A stretch of DNA of 64,000 nucleotides from Silvibacterium acidisoli (GTDB taxonomy: Bacteria; Acidobacteriota; Terriglobia; Terriglobales; Acidobacteriaceae). The notes beneath the pieces are model-generated. The model was not told the origin of the DNA. It worked only from the letters and a program-made list of their open reading frames with translations, and did not search any database. Each line of letters begins with the position of its first letter. Position 1 is the first letter of the stretch. A program made the position numbers and the translations under genes. The DNA is taken from contig CP085323.1 in assembly GCA_022870745.1 (NCBI GenBank), forward strand, positions 3,286,001-3,350,000, in the 5' to 3' direction. Positions 1 through 8,398 of this stretch are shown one piece after another.

Positions 1-2
1 GA

Positions 3-242
3 TTTCTGACCGCCTGCTCGCTGGTAAAGCCGACAAAGTCCATCTTTGATGTAGACGTAGCAGGAGTAAAAAAGAAATTAAAGGACAAGGCATTTGCTCG
101 CGGAGTCAATCGCGACGACGTGATCCAGGGAGCGCAGGAGCTCGGTGTCAGCCTCGACGACCACATCGTTTTCTGCATCCAGGCTATGCGGCGGCGGTGC
201 GATCTGCTGGACCTGCGCGGAGCCTCCAATGCAGAAGCTTAA
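3..242 (+). CDS. HD-superfamily predicted hydrolase (COG2316-like), C-terminal part only
   Basis: An open frame enters from the left edge and stops with TAA at 240-242. The visible 79 residues begin with a LVKPTKSIFDV segment followed by KKLKDKAFARGV, which resembles the conserved C-terminal part of the small HDIG-type predicted hydrolases (a helix with 'alvrPsKsi.dl', then 'kKwKdkaFaaGV.R..i..GAe.LG'). The HD metal-binding motif itself would lie upstream of the window, so catalytic residues cannot be checked. Members are about 190-200 residues, so roughly 60% of the gene is missing. The next gene starts 46 bases downstream on the same strand. The family's substrate is not established. The match is from memory of the family pattern. 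Confidence 0.72.
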   Translation, partial: FLTACSLVKPTKSIFDVDVAGVKKKLKDKAFARGVNRDDVIQGAQELGVSLDDHIVFCIQAMRRRCDLLDLRGASNAEA

Positions 243-288
243 CTCTGCTGTTACAGAAGGGCATTTAGGGTAAGGCAGGAGAATCATT

Positions 289-2286
289 TTGCGAAACGGG
301 CCACGCCTCGGACTTCAGATCCTGGCGATTCTGGCAGGTACTGGGTTTGCGGCATTGGCTGCGGTAAGCGCATGGCTGTGGTTCGTGCCTGCACCATCGC
401 TGCCGCAGTCGGGGCTGCTGCAGGCGGTAAGCTCTGTCCGGGCCACGGCCGGCAAAGCGGTGATCACTGTCGACTGGGATTCGATCCCCAACGCCGTCTG
501 CTACCAGGTGCTGAGAAGCGACAATCCCAATGGCCCATTTCTTCTCGACAGCTTTGTCTACGGCGTTGTGTCGCCGATCGTGCAGCACACGGCGGAGCGG
601 CTCTTTCCGGGCGAGCCTTTTGGGCGTATCCCACACGGTCCCTGGGTCGATACTGACATCCATCCCGGACGAACCTACTACTACCGGGTACGCGGCAATG
701 ACGGCGGCGCGTGGAGTCCTGCCGGCAACACGATTGCCGTAACGGCGGCGCCGGAATCCGGCGAGACACCGCAGATCCAGGCCGACATCGATGCATCGCA
801 GGTGGTGGGCACGCTGGAACACAAGTGGGAGACCGCCATCGGCTCCGAGCACCTCAGCTACATGCTGAAGGGCGACATCGATGCGCACGTGAAGGCGGCC
901 GGCTTGGGGTTGCGCAATGGCAATCGCATGGCGCACGACACACTCGGGATCCAGTACATCCGCGCGCACGGCATTTTCATGGACGACCCCGCGGTGTACA
1001 CCGAAGACGCACAGGGGCATCCGCACTACGACTGGTCGAAGGTCGATCGCGTCTACGATATGCTTCGCCAGGATGGGTTGAAGCCGTTTGTGGAGCTCAG
1101 CTTCATGCCTGCGGCGCTTGCCGCCAATCCCGGCGCGAAGAAGATCTTTTCCTATAAGGCGAGCAGCTCTCCGCCAAAGGACTACGCCAAGTGGCGCGAC
1201 CTGGTGGCCGCGCTCGCGCAACACCTGATCGATCGTTACGGCAGGCAAGAGGTGGAAACCTGGCCCTTCGAGGTGTGGAACGAGCCGGATCTGAAACATG
1301 GCGTGGCGGTCTTCTGGACAGGGAACCAGGAAGATTATTTCCGCCTCTACGATTACGCGGCGGAAGGGGTGAAGTCGGTCGATCCCAATCTGAAAGTGGG
1401 AGGCCCGGTCGCCGCATTCACGACCTTTCAGGAGCCGTTCCTGAAGCACGTGACCACGCAGAACTTTGCGACCGGCGGAAATCGTACGCCGCTCGACTTC
1501 CTCGATCTTCATAACTATTTCCTTCCGGCCGCGGACTACCGTCCTCTGCTCGCTCGCTACGGGCTGCCCAATGTTCCCGTCTATTTCACCGAGTGGGGGC
1601 TGTCGCTGCAGTACGGAGACGAGGTCAACGACCTTCCCTACGGCGCCGCGGCGGTGGTCGCGGGCATAGAAGACAGTCTCGACCAGGTGGCGCTCCTCAG
1701 TTACTGGACGGCGAGCGACTACTTTGAGGAAAGCGGCAATCCGCGCGCCATCTTTCATGGCGGCTTCGGCCTGATCGGCCTCGATGGGCTGCGGAAATCC
1801 CGCTATTGGGCTTTCGCACTCCTGCATCGCATGGGCACCGGGAAGCTCGCTGTGAAGACTGAGGGGGATGGAGCAGGAGGCCTCGTGAAGTGTCTCGCCA
1901 CGCGCAGGGATTCCAGCGTTCAGGTTCTCCTCAGCAACGTGACCCTGGAGTTTGCAAAGGACAAAGGCGACGCAGCGCTCGGGCGGGATGTCTCTGTCCA
2001 CATCAGCGGCCTGATTCCCGGCGCGCTATACCGCTTGGAAGACGATCGCATTGATCTGGAACATTCCAATGTGTACGGCGCCTGGCAGAAGATGGGTCGT
2101 CCTCGCTGGCCGGATAGCCGGGAAATGACGGTTCTCCACAAGCAGGACGGACTACAGCAGTTGTCTCCCCCAAGATTGCTTGCGGCGAATGATCATGGAG
2201 AAATCCAGCTCGAGATACACCTGCCTATGCCGGCGGTTGCGTACTTGCAGCTGGATCGCTCCGATACAGAATTATTACCTAAGTAA
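289..2286 (+). CDS. Glycoside hydrolase family 39 (beta-xylosidase-like), membrane-anchored or exported
   Basis: A 665-residue protein starting at TTG 289, with AAGGCAGGAG just upstream. Residues 8-28 form a hydrophobic signal/anchor segment. Residues about 45-155 look like a fibronectin-III-type domain (YQVLRSDNPNGPF, YYYRVRGND). The rest is a clan-A (beta/alpha)8 barrel: WNEPD with the presumed acid/base Glu332, and FTEWG with the presumed nucleophile Glu435. This pair is characteristic of GH39 beta-xylosidases/iduronidases. The substrate is probably a beta-linked xylo-oligosaccharide, acting in the periplasm or at the surface; other GH39 specificities cannot be excluded. The xylose dehydrogenase, xylonate dehydratase and alpha-xylosidase genes 12-17 kb downstream support a xylose-related role. 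The long frame on the opposite strand is a high-GC shadow. Confidence 0.85.
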   Translation: MRNGPRLGLQILAILAGTGFAALAAVSAWLWFVPAPSLPQSGLLQAVSSVRATAGKAVITVDWDSIPNAVCYQVLRSDNPNGPFLLDSFVYGVVSPIVQHTAERLFPGEPFGRIPHGPWVDTDIHPGRTYYYRVRGNDGGAWSPAGNTIAVTAAPESGETPQIQADIDASQVVGTLEHKWETAIGSEHLSYMLKGDIDAHVKAAGLGLRNGNRMAHDTLGIQYIRAHGIFMDDPAVYTEDAQGHPHYDWSKVDRVYDMLRQDGLKPFVELSFMPAALAANPGAKKIFSYKASSSPPKDYAKWRDLVAALAQHLIDRYGRQEVETWPFEVWNEPDLKHGVAVFWTGNQEDYFRLYDYAAEGVKSVDPNLKVGGPVAAFTTFQEPFLKHVTTQNFATGGNRTPLDFLDLHNYFLPAADYRPLLARYGLPNVPVYFTEWGLSLQYGDEVNDLPYGAAAVVAGIEDSLDQVALLSYWTASDYFEESGNPRAIFHGGFGLIGLDGLRKSRYWAFALLHRMGTGKLAVKTEGDGAGGLVKCLATRRDSSVQVLLSNVTLEFAKDKGDAALGRDVSVHISGLIPGALYRLEDDRIDLEHSNVYGAWQKMGRPRWPDSREMTVLHKQDGLQQLSPPRLLAANDHGEIQLEIHLPMPAVAYLQLDRSDTELLPK

Positions 2287-2359
2287 TGAGCGCAAGTCGC
2301 CGGTCGAGCACTATATTGGTTTTTTTCAGATAGAGGGCTCTAGACTCGTCTTACCCGAC

Positions 2360-2941
2360 TTGAATCGCAACCTGTTTATCACCCGTGTATTTCTTCCCGT
2401 GGCAGTGCTGGCGACGGCGCTCTGCTGGTGGAGCATCTTCCGGTTCGGAGCCACGCCCGGCGGCCAACTGAACGCTCCGGGGCATCTGCCGGCAGCTGCG
2501 CCCTTCCATGCGACGGGAGCACCGGTTCTGCTTGTCTTCGTTCATCCGGGGTGCACCTGCACGCATGCGACGCTCGAGGAGCTGGACGATACGCTGAACG
2601 GATACACCAAGACCCTCCAGGTCGTTCTGGTGGTGTATCACTCCGCAGCGACGGAGAGAGCGGGACTGACCCTGGAATTTACGCCGCGAAGCTGGCTGCA
2701 TCGTGATTTCCGCGTCGTCAGCGATGACAAGGGCATGCTATCGAAGCAGTTTGGGGTACAAACGTCGGGCGAGATTGTGTTGTATGGCCGGAACGGCCAG
2801 ATGTTATTCCAGGGTGGAGTGACGCCCGAGCGCGCGCACGTGGGCGCAAGCAAAGGTAGAGACGCACTGGAACGGGCCCTTTTCAGGGAAGATCGGCAGG
2901 GCGGCATGACGCAGGTATTCGGCTGCCCGATTTTCCAGTAG
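2360..2941 (+). CDS. Membrane-anchored thioredoxin-fold protein, RedB-like
   Basis: The frame is open from 2180, but its first part overlaps the GH39 gene and encodes unlikely residues. TTG 2360 gives a 193-residue protein with an immediate signal anchor (about residues 6-25), so I chose it; the ribosome-binding site is weak and the start is uncertain. After a short linker comes LLVFVHPGCTCTHATLEEL, a thioredoxin-like beta strand followed by a Cys-Thr-Cys-Thr motif where thioredoxins have CxxC. I associate this arrangement with proteins annotated 'RedB'. The protein would be tethered to the inner membrane with the fold outside. A redox or copper-handling role is possible but not shown. It follows GH39 by 73 bases and may be co-transcribed. 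Confidence 0.6.
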   Translation: MNRNLFITRVFLPVAVLATALCWWSIFRFGATPGGQLNAPGHLPAAAPFHATGAPVLLVFVHPGCTCTHATLEELDDTLNGYTKTLQVVLVVYHSAATERAGLTLEFTPRSWLHRDFRVVSDDKGMLSKQFGVQTSGEIVLYGRNGQMLFQGGVTPERAHVGASKGRDALERALFREDRQGGMTQVFGCPIFQ

Positions 2942-3032
2942 ACCTGAAGTTTTTTGAGGCGGGAACTCTTGTTGACCCGGCTCAGGTGGCAAGGAATTCG
3001 ACTGACTAGAACAAGAAATAGATCAGAGGGAC

Positions 3033-5081
3033 ATGGGTGGCGCAATGCGTGACGGGACGGCAATAGAAGTCGTAGAGGACAGCTTCGATACCGCGACGGT
3101 AGAAAGCGTTCAGAAGGAGGCGGACAAGCAGTACCGCTCCCTTTGTGCCCGCACGGACCGTTATTTCGGATGGCTGATGCCGTTCCAGTGGATCAGCGCA
3201 ATCATTCTCTCCATCTGGGTCAGCCCTATCAGCTGGGCTGGCGATACAAGCTATCTCCACCCGCACGTTTCAATGGCGCTGTTGTACGGTGGCCTGATTA
3301 CGCTCACGCCGCTGGTATTGATCCGCTTGATGCCGGGGGAAAAGATCACCCGTCTGACGGTCGCGGCAAACCAGATGCTGATGTCTTCGCTGCTGATTCA
3401 TCTTACCGGCGGCCGGATCGAGACGCACTTCCACATCTTCGGCTCTCTGGCGCTGCTGGCTTGTTATCTGGACTGGCAGGTGTTGCTTGTGGCTTCGGTC
3501 GTAATCGCTGCCGACCATATTCTGCGCGGCATTTTTCTGCCGTTCTCCATCTTCGGCTCCTACGCGGTGCAGCCGTGGCGGTGGCTCGAGCACATCGGCT
3601 GGGTCATCTTCTGCGACTTTTTCCTGATCTTCACCTGCTTTGACAGGCTTCGCAGCCTGCGCATGCTTGCCGTGCGCCACATCGAGCGCGGAGAACTGCT
3701 GCATCGCGCATATCACGATGCCCTCACCGGCCTGCCGAACCGTATCTACCTCAGCCACAAGATTGAGCGATCCATCGATGAGTGCCGGCGGAATGGAAAC
3801 AGCTTCAGCTGCCTTTACGTGGATCTTGACCGCTTCAAGGAAGTCAATGACAAGATGGGGCACACCTGCGGCGATATTCTGCTGAGGTCGGTCGCGTCGA
3901 GGATGCGGGAGCGGCTTGGGGAAGACGCGTTGCTGGCTCGCATTGGTGGCGATGAGTTTGTCGCAGTCCTGCCGCATCGGGACAACGTACTTGAGAGTGC
4001 CGAGGAGACCGCCCGTTCGCTGCTGCGTGTCCTTCTGCAGCCATTCGATCTCGACGATACCCGCGTCGCCATTGGCGCCAGCATCGGCATCAGCAAATAT
4101 CCCCGCGATGGCGAGGATGAAGTGGAGCTGCTGCATAACAGCGACAAGGCGATGTATCGCGTGAAACGCAGCGGACGCAATGGATACCTGGCCTATTCGG
4201 CTGAGATCTTCCGCGACGCGCGCAAGCTCACGCAGGCCGAGGAACGTCTGCGGGCTGCACTGCTGCAGAATGAATTCGATGTCCATTACCAGCCGCTGTA
4301 TTACTCCAATGGAAAAATGTCCGGCCTGGAGGCGCTCCTGCGCTGGACGGATCCACAGCGCGGGAATGTTCCGCCATCGGAGTTCATTCCGCTTGCCGAA
4401 GAGACCGGGCTGATTATCCAACTGGGCGAATACGTGCTCGATCGCGTTTGCAGGCAGGCGAGCGCCTGGCATAGTGCCGGTCTGCTCGTCGGGCCGGTTG
4501 CGGTCAACATTTCCAGCCTGCAGCTCGGCCGTGAGGATTTTGCCCGCAATGTACTGGCAACGCTGGAACGGCATAACACTTCACCGGCGTGGATCGAGCT
4601 GGAGGTGACCGAATCGGCGGTGATGGGGAATTTTGCCCTCGCCGAGCGCCAGCTGCGGGATCTGCGTACGCACGGGGTGCTCATTTCGATCGACGACTTC
4701 GGCACTGGCCACTCCACGCTCAGCAGGCTGCGCCAGCTCACCTTCGATACGTTGAAGATCGATCGGCTCTTCGTGGAGAGCACGGCAAACTCTCACACCG
4801 ACCGGCTCATGGTCGAGCACATCATCCACATGGCGCACTCCCTGGGTATGAAAGTCGTGGCCGAAGGCGTCGAAACCGAGGAGCAGCTGGCAGCGCTGCG
4901 TTCGCTCGAATGTGACCAGGTGCAGGGCTATCTTTTCTCAAGGCCGCTGAACGCCGCCTCTGTCGAGGACTTGCTCGTGCAACAGAATCAGCCGGCACTC
5001 CTGACGGAGGGAAGTGCTTCGTCTGCGGAACGTTCCACGGACTGGAGTATTCTCGACAGCGCGGCTCTTGGGCTGGTTTAA
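3033..5081 (+). CDS. Membrane-bound diguanylate cyclase/phosphodiesterase (GGDEF-EAL)
   Basis: A 682-residue protein, ATG start preceded by CAGAGGGA. Residues about 45-205 contain several hydrophobic segments with a conserved-looking ETHFHIFGSLALL stretch and a further His (AADH), a membrane input domain sometimes found in front of signalling domains. A GGDEF domain follows with an intact GGDEF motif at residues 305-309; the usual inhibitory RxxD site just upstream is not evident. The EAL domain has E433-A-L, NISSLQLG, VTESAV, IDDFGTG, LKIDRLF and AEGVETEEQ, so the metal and catalytic residues for c-di-GMP hydrolysis appear present. Both activities are therefore possible. The product or substrate, c-di-GMP, is the ligand expected for the PilZ domain of the cellulose synthase encoded further along the window. 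Confidence 0.93.
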   Translation: MGGAMRDGTAIEVVEDSFDTATVESVQKEADKQYRSLCARTDRYFGWLMPFQWISAIILSIWVSPISWAGDTSYLHPHVSMALLYGGLITLTPLVLIRLMPGEKITRLTVAANQMLMSSLLIHLTGGRIETHFHIFGSLALLACYLDWQVLLVASVVIAADHILRGIFLPFSIFGSYAVQPWRWLEHIGWVIFCDFFLIFTCFDRLRSLRMLAVRHIERGELLHRAYHDALTGLPNRIYLSHKIERSIDECRRNGNSFSCLYVDLDRFKEVNDKMGHTCGDILLRSVASRMRERLGEDALLARIGGDEFVAVLPHRDNVLESAEETARSLLRVLLQPFDLDDTRVAIGASIGISKYPRDGEDEVELLHNSDKAMYRVKRSGRNGYLAYSAEIFRDARKLTQAEERLRAALLQNEFDVHYQPLYYSNGKMSGLEALLRWTDPQRGNVPPSEFIPLAEETGLIIQLGEYVLDRVCRQASAWHSAGLLVGPVAVNISSLQLGREDFARNVLATLERHNTSPAWIELEVTESAVMGNFALAERQLRDLRTHGVLISIDDFGTGHSTLSRLRQLTFDTLKIDRLFVESTANSHTDRLMVEHIIHMAHSLGMKVVAEGVETEEQLAALRSLECDQVQGYLFSRPLNAASVEDLLVQQNQPALLTEGSASSAERSTDWSILDSAALGLV

Positions 5082-5151
5082 GTTCAGATTCCCGCGGAGT
5101 GCGCAATCCTGAGACGTACTGCTTTTACACCGTCTGCTGTCCGGTATTCTG

Positions 5152-5556
5152 GTGCTTATGGCAGGTTCTACGCAGGCTTCGCGGGGCAAAAAGCGCGGCG
5201 GTAAGTCACGCCGCAAGGATAGCTCCGCTCTGATGAGCTGGTGGCCGTTTTTGCTGGGTCTGGTCGCCACTCCGGTTGCAGTTCACTTCGCGAGCGTGAT
5301 GGCACTGGCGGGGCCCGACGCGCTGATGACTTTCTACCCTTATGTGCTGCTGTTGCAGAGCCATCTGCCGGGGCTGACAGGGAATACCGCAATCCTTTCG
5401 CAATGGATGATGTATCTTCAGTTCCCGCTTTACGGGCTGATCATGACGATCGTTCTGAAGCAGAAGGGGTTTCTCGCGGCCCTGGGTACGGTCATCGTCG
5501 TACACCTGGTGGGTGTTGTGGGCGTCATCGCATTGCATCATGGAGCTTCACTCTGA
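5152..5556 (+). CDS. Small inner-membrane protein of unknown function
   Basis: A 134-residue frame with GTG 5152 or ATG 5158 as start; the ATG is equally plausible. The first 20 residues are basic (SRGKKRGGKSRRK), a typical cytoplasmic positive patch, followed by three or four hydrophobic segments at about residues 28-50, 58-68, 85-101 and 106-126. I do not recognise a family. The stop codon is separated by one base from the ATG of the HMG-CoA-lyase-like gene, so translation of the two is probably coupled, which suggests a linked function. Confidence 0.65.
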   Translation: MLMAGSTQASRGKKRGGKSRRKDSSALMSWWPFLLGLVATPVAVHFASVMALAGPDALMTFYPYVLLLQSHLPGLTGNTAILSQWMMYLQFPLYGLIMTIVLKQKGFLAALGTVIVVHLVGVVGVIALHHGASL

Positions 5557-5557
5557 C

Positions 5558-6433
5558 ATGGATAACTCCGTCAAGCTGATCGAATCGCCGCGTGACGCCT
5601 GGCAGGCGCTGACGCGGACTATTCCCGCCGAAGTGAAGGCTGACTACCTGAAGCTGCTTGTGGGTGCAGGATTCCGGCATATTGATGCCGTCTCGTTTGT
5701 CTCATCCGCCGAAGTGCCGCAGATGGCGGATTCCGAGCGGGTGCTCGAAATGCTCGAAGCGCCCACCGATGTTGAGATCATTGGCCTGGCTCTGAACAGG
5801 GAAGGGGCTGATCGTGCGATTGCCACTGGCGCGGTGACCACGCTGGCGTTTCCCTACTCAATGTCGCCAGCGTTCCTGCAGCGCAATCAGCGGCAGACCC
5901 CCGAAGAGTCTCTTGAAGCGCTCGACTCCATCGGTGAAGTGGCCTATCGAAACGGTGTCGGTGTTGTTGCCTATCTCTCGATGGCGTTTGGGAATCCCTT
6001 CGGCGATCCGTGGGATGTCGATGAGCTGGTCGCTGCCTGCGATCTGCTTGCCGACAATGGCGTAGACCAGTTCTCCCTCGTCGATTCGATGGGAACCGCT
6101 TCGCCGGAATTGATTGCAGAGGTTCTGGAAGCTGTTGGGTCAGTGCTGCCTCAGAGTGCGGAAGTCGGCGTCCACCTGTATGCGCGTCCCGAAGAGGCCG
6201 CTGAGAAGCTTGCCAGCGCCTATCGCGCCGGCTGCCGGCGTTTCGACACCTCCTTGAGCGGGTTGGGCACGTCTTCGTTCGTAGACGATGTGCTCGCCGG
6301 AAATATTCCGACAGAGGTTGCCGTGGCCGAGCTGACCCGGCTCGGGGCCGATCTGCCTGCCCTGGAGCCTCTCGACAGCCTGATTTCGGCCGGACAGGCG
6401 ATTGCGCAGAAGTTTGGTACTCCGCTTCAGTAG
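5558..6433 (+). CDS. HMG-CoA lyase-like aldolase-family (DRE-TIM) protein with altered active site
   Basis: A 291-residue protein (ATG 5558; in-frame ATG 5540 inside the previous gene is an alternative). It resembles bacterial hydroxymethylglutaryl-CoA lyases: IESPRDAWQ near the N-terminus corresponds to the 'PRD' motif, SMAFGNPFGDPW and DSMGTASP follow, and CRRFDTSLSGLG aligns with 'CRRFDGAIQGFGGCP'. Known lyases bind a divalent metal through Asp, two His of an HxH motif and Asn, and use a Cys in GGCP. Here Asp13, His206 and Asn249 are kept, but the second His is Tyr208 and the Cys position is Ser239. Those substitutions are directly visible in the codons. It may have lost the classical cleavage or may act on another substrate. 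The neighbouring crotonase fits leucine degradation context. Confidence 0.75.
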   Translation: MDNSVKLIESPRDAWQALTRTIPAEVKADYLKLLVGAGFRHIDAVSFVSSAEVPQMADSERVLEMLEAPTDVEIIGLALNREGADRAIATGAVTTLAFPYSMSPAFLQRNQRQTPEESLEALDSIGEVAYRNGVGVVAYLSMAFGNPFGDPWDVDELVAACDLLADNGVDQFSLVDSMGTASPELIAEVLEAVGSVLPQSAEVGVHLYARPEEAAEKLASAYRAGCRRFDTSLSGLGTSSFVDDVLAGNIPTEVAVAELTRLGADLPALEPLDSLISAGQAIAQKFGTPLQ

Positions 6434-6495
6434 TGCCAGTGGCATAAAGTTTTCTTTTGCGATAAGTTACTTAGTTTCGCAACGGAGGTCAGCAC

Positions 6496-7308
6496 ATGAA
6501 ACGCTACACGACTCTGCACGTTCATCGCGACAATGGGACGCACAGCATTACGCTCAACCGGCCTGAAAAACGAAATGCGTTGAGCCCCGAGATGATGGAG
6601 GAGTTGACGGACGCACTCCGGACAGCGGCTGACGATCCGGGATGTTTCGTGGTCGTGCTGTGCGCGGCCGGTTCGGCTTTCTGTGCGGGCCTCGACCTGG
6701 ACCACCTTGAGACCCTGCATGCGAATACGGCGGCCGAGCATCGCGCCGACACAGAGCGGATTGCGAAGCTCCTGCGCACTCTCTACGACCTGCCCAAACC
6801 GACGATCGCGGCGGTGAACGGAGCGGCCATCGCCGGCGGCATGGGGCTGGCAACCATCTGCGATTTCACACTGGCCGTCGCCGAAGCAAAATTCGGATAC
6901 ACCGAAGTGCGCATCGGCTTCGTTCCTGCAATCGTTTCGTCTTACCTGCGCGGGCAGATCGGAGACAAGCGGGCCCGCGATCTGCTGCTCACAGGCAGGC
7001 TGATCAGCGCAGTGGAAGCATTTGAACTTGGGCTGGTCACACGCGTTGTAGACGAGCAGGATCTGATGGATGAGGTACGCAGGCTGACGCGTACGCTGAT
7101 CCGCAACAGTCCGGCTGCGATTCAGGCCACCAAGCGGCTGCTCACCGCTCACGTAAACCATCACCTCGACGAGGAGATGGAGATGGCCATTGCAGCGAAT
7201 GCGGAAGCGAGAACGACGGATGACTTCAAGGAAGGAATCCGGGCCTTTCTGGAGAAGAGGAACCCGGAATGGCCTTCAGCCCAGCCGGCGAAGGTTGCAG
7301 CTGGCTGA
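6496..7308 (+). CDS. Enoyl-CoA hydratase/isomerase family, methylglutaconyl-CoA hydratase-like
   Basis: A 270-residue crotonase-fold protein with GGAGGTC nine bases before the ATG. Typical features are LNRPEKRNALS near the N-terminus, FCAGLDLDHL forming part of the oxyanion hole, VNGAAIAGGMGLATICD, and FGYTEVRIGFVPAIVS. The last block resembles methylglutaconyl-CoA hydratases (LiuC/AUH), which hydrate 3-methylglutaconyl-CoA to HMG-CoA in leucine breakdown. The preceding gene resembles the next enzyme in that route, HMG-CoA lyase, and lies 62 bases upstream on the same strand. Specificity among crotonases cannot be fixed from sequence alone. The last 83 bases overlap the convergent yvcK gene. 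Confidence 0.82.
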   Translation: MKRYTTLHVHRDNGTHSITLNRPEKRNALSPEMMEELTDALRTAADDPGCFVVVLCAAGSAFCAGLDLDHLETLHANTAAEHRADTERIAKLLRTLYDLPKPTIAAVNGAAIAGGMGLATICDFTLAVAEAKFGYTEVRIGFVPAIVSSYLRGQIGDKRARDLLLTGRLISAVEAFELGLVTRVVDEQDLMDEVRRLTRTLIRNSPAAIQATKRLLTAHVNHHLDEEMEMAIAANAEARTTDDFKEGIRAFLEKRNPEWPSAQPAKVAAG

Positions 7309-8377
7309 CGGTTTCAGCCGCGCGGTTTGCCAGCAGCGTTTCGAGCACGGCAGCGGCTACCCGCTCTGAATTATGACGAAGCACGTCGCCTTCGGCCGTG
7401 AAGTCGCCGGTGATGCAGCGGATGCCCATGGCCTCGACGCGGGCTATATCGGCCTCGATCACCTCGGCACCCTCGGCTGCATAGCGCTCCCTGATGGCAC
7501 GGGAGACCGGAGCGGTGTTGATCAGGGCGTAGTCGAAGATCGGTTGGCGCGTGTGCGCATAGATGCGTTCGATGTGCTGCGATGCGGTCAGGTGCAGGCT
7601 CTCGTTTGCCTGGGTCATCAGGTTGGCCACGTAGACACGCGTCCCACGTGCGCGCGACATGGCTTCGGGAATGCCCTTGACCAGCAGGTTCGAGATCAGG
7701 CTCGTGTAGAGCGAGCCTGGGCCGAGCGTAATCAGGTCCGCCGCGGCGATGGCATCAAGCGTCTCGGGCAGCGGTTCGACCACCGGGGGATCCATCGTCA
7801 GCTCGACGATGGAGTGGCGGCTGGCGGTGATGTTCGTTTCGCCGCGCACGACTGAGCCGTTATCCATACTGGCTACCAGCGATACATCGGCAAACGTTGA
7901 AGGGTATATGTGCCCGCGCGTTGCCAGCACCTCCGCGGCAAGCTTCAATGCCTGCCCGAAGTCTCCCGTCATTTCGGTGAGCGCAGCCACGAAGAGGTTG
8001 CCGAAGCTGTGGCCTTCGAGTTCCTTGCCGGAGCGGAAGCGGTGGCCGAAGAGCTGCGCGAGAAGATGCTCGTCCTCTGAAAGCGCGACCATGCAGTTGC
8101 GCAGGTCGCCCGGCGGCAGCATGTTGAAGTCTTTGCGGAGGCGTCCGCTGGAGCCGCCATCGTCGGTAACGGTAACGATCGCGGCAAGATCGCTGATCAG
8201 GCAGGCGGCATTCGCGCACGAACCCTCGGCGGCCCCGGTGTTCGAAGGAACATATGCCTTGAGTCCGCGAAGCAGCGTTGAAAGGCCCGTACCCCCGCCA
8301 ATGGCAACCACGCGGAAGCGCGGCTGCGTCGTGTCACCGGCGAGGGTAGAAACAGCACTCATGAATTCAAGTCCCAC
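7226..8377 (-). CDS. yvcK: YvcK/CofD-like gluconeogenesis factor (uridylate-linked sugar nucleotide-binding)
   Basis: A 383-residue protein read from GTG 8377; ATG 8362 (MSAVSTLAGD) is an alternative start. VVAIGGGTGLSTLLRGLK begins the Rossmann-like core, followed by TVTDDGGSSGRLRKDF and PPGDLRNCMVALSE, and later LGPGSLYTSLISNLL. These are hallmarks of the YvcK family, which in Bacillus and Mycobacterium is needed for growth on gluconeogenic carbon sources and for correct cell-wall enzyme localisation, and binds UDP-sugars. It is the last gene of a probable DUF4254-TPR-yvcK operon, 21 bases after the TPR gene. Its final residues are Pro/Ser-rich and overlap the convergent crotonase gene by 83 bases. 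Confidence 0.93.
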   Translation of the reverse strand: MGLEFMSAVSTLAGDTTQPRFRVVAIGGGTGLSTLLRGLKAYVPSNTGAAEGSCANAACLISDLAAIVTVTDDGGSSGRLRKDFNMLPPGDLRNCMVALSEDEHLLAQLFGHRFRSGKELEGHSFGNLFVAALTEMTGDFGQALKLAAEVLATRGHIYPSTFADVSLVASMDNGSVVRGETNITASRHSIVELTMDPPVVEPLPETLDAIAAADLITLGPGSLYTSLISNLLVKGIPEAMSRARGTRVYVANLMTQANESLHLTASQHIERIYAHTRQPIFDYALINTAPVSRAIRERYAAEGAEVIEADIARVEAMGIRCITGDFTAEGDVLRHNSERVAAAVLETLLANRAAETVSQLQPSPAGLKAIPGSSSPERPGFLP

Positions 8378-8398
8378 CCACCAGTGTACCGTTGCCGG

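Noticed and set aside
265-2001. Long 578-residue frame on the minus strand across the GH39 gene
   Set aside because: It has no recognisable motif, its codon-phase pattern mirrors the GH39 gene and it covers that gene's catalytic region; it is a shadow of high GC content.
3270-4574. 434-residue minus-strand frame opposite the GGDEF-EAL gene
   Set aside because: It lies opposite clear GGDEF and EAL motifs and shows no family features.
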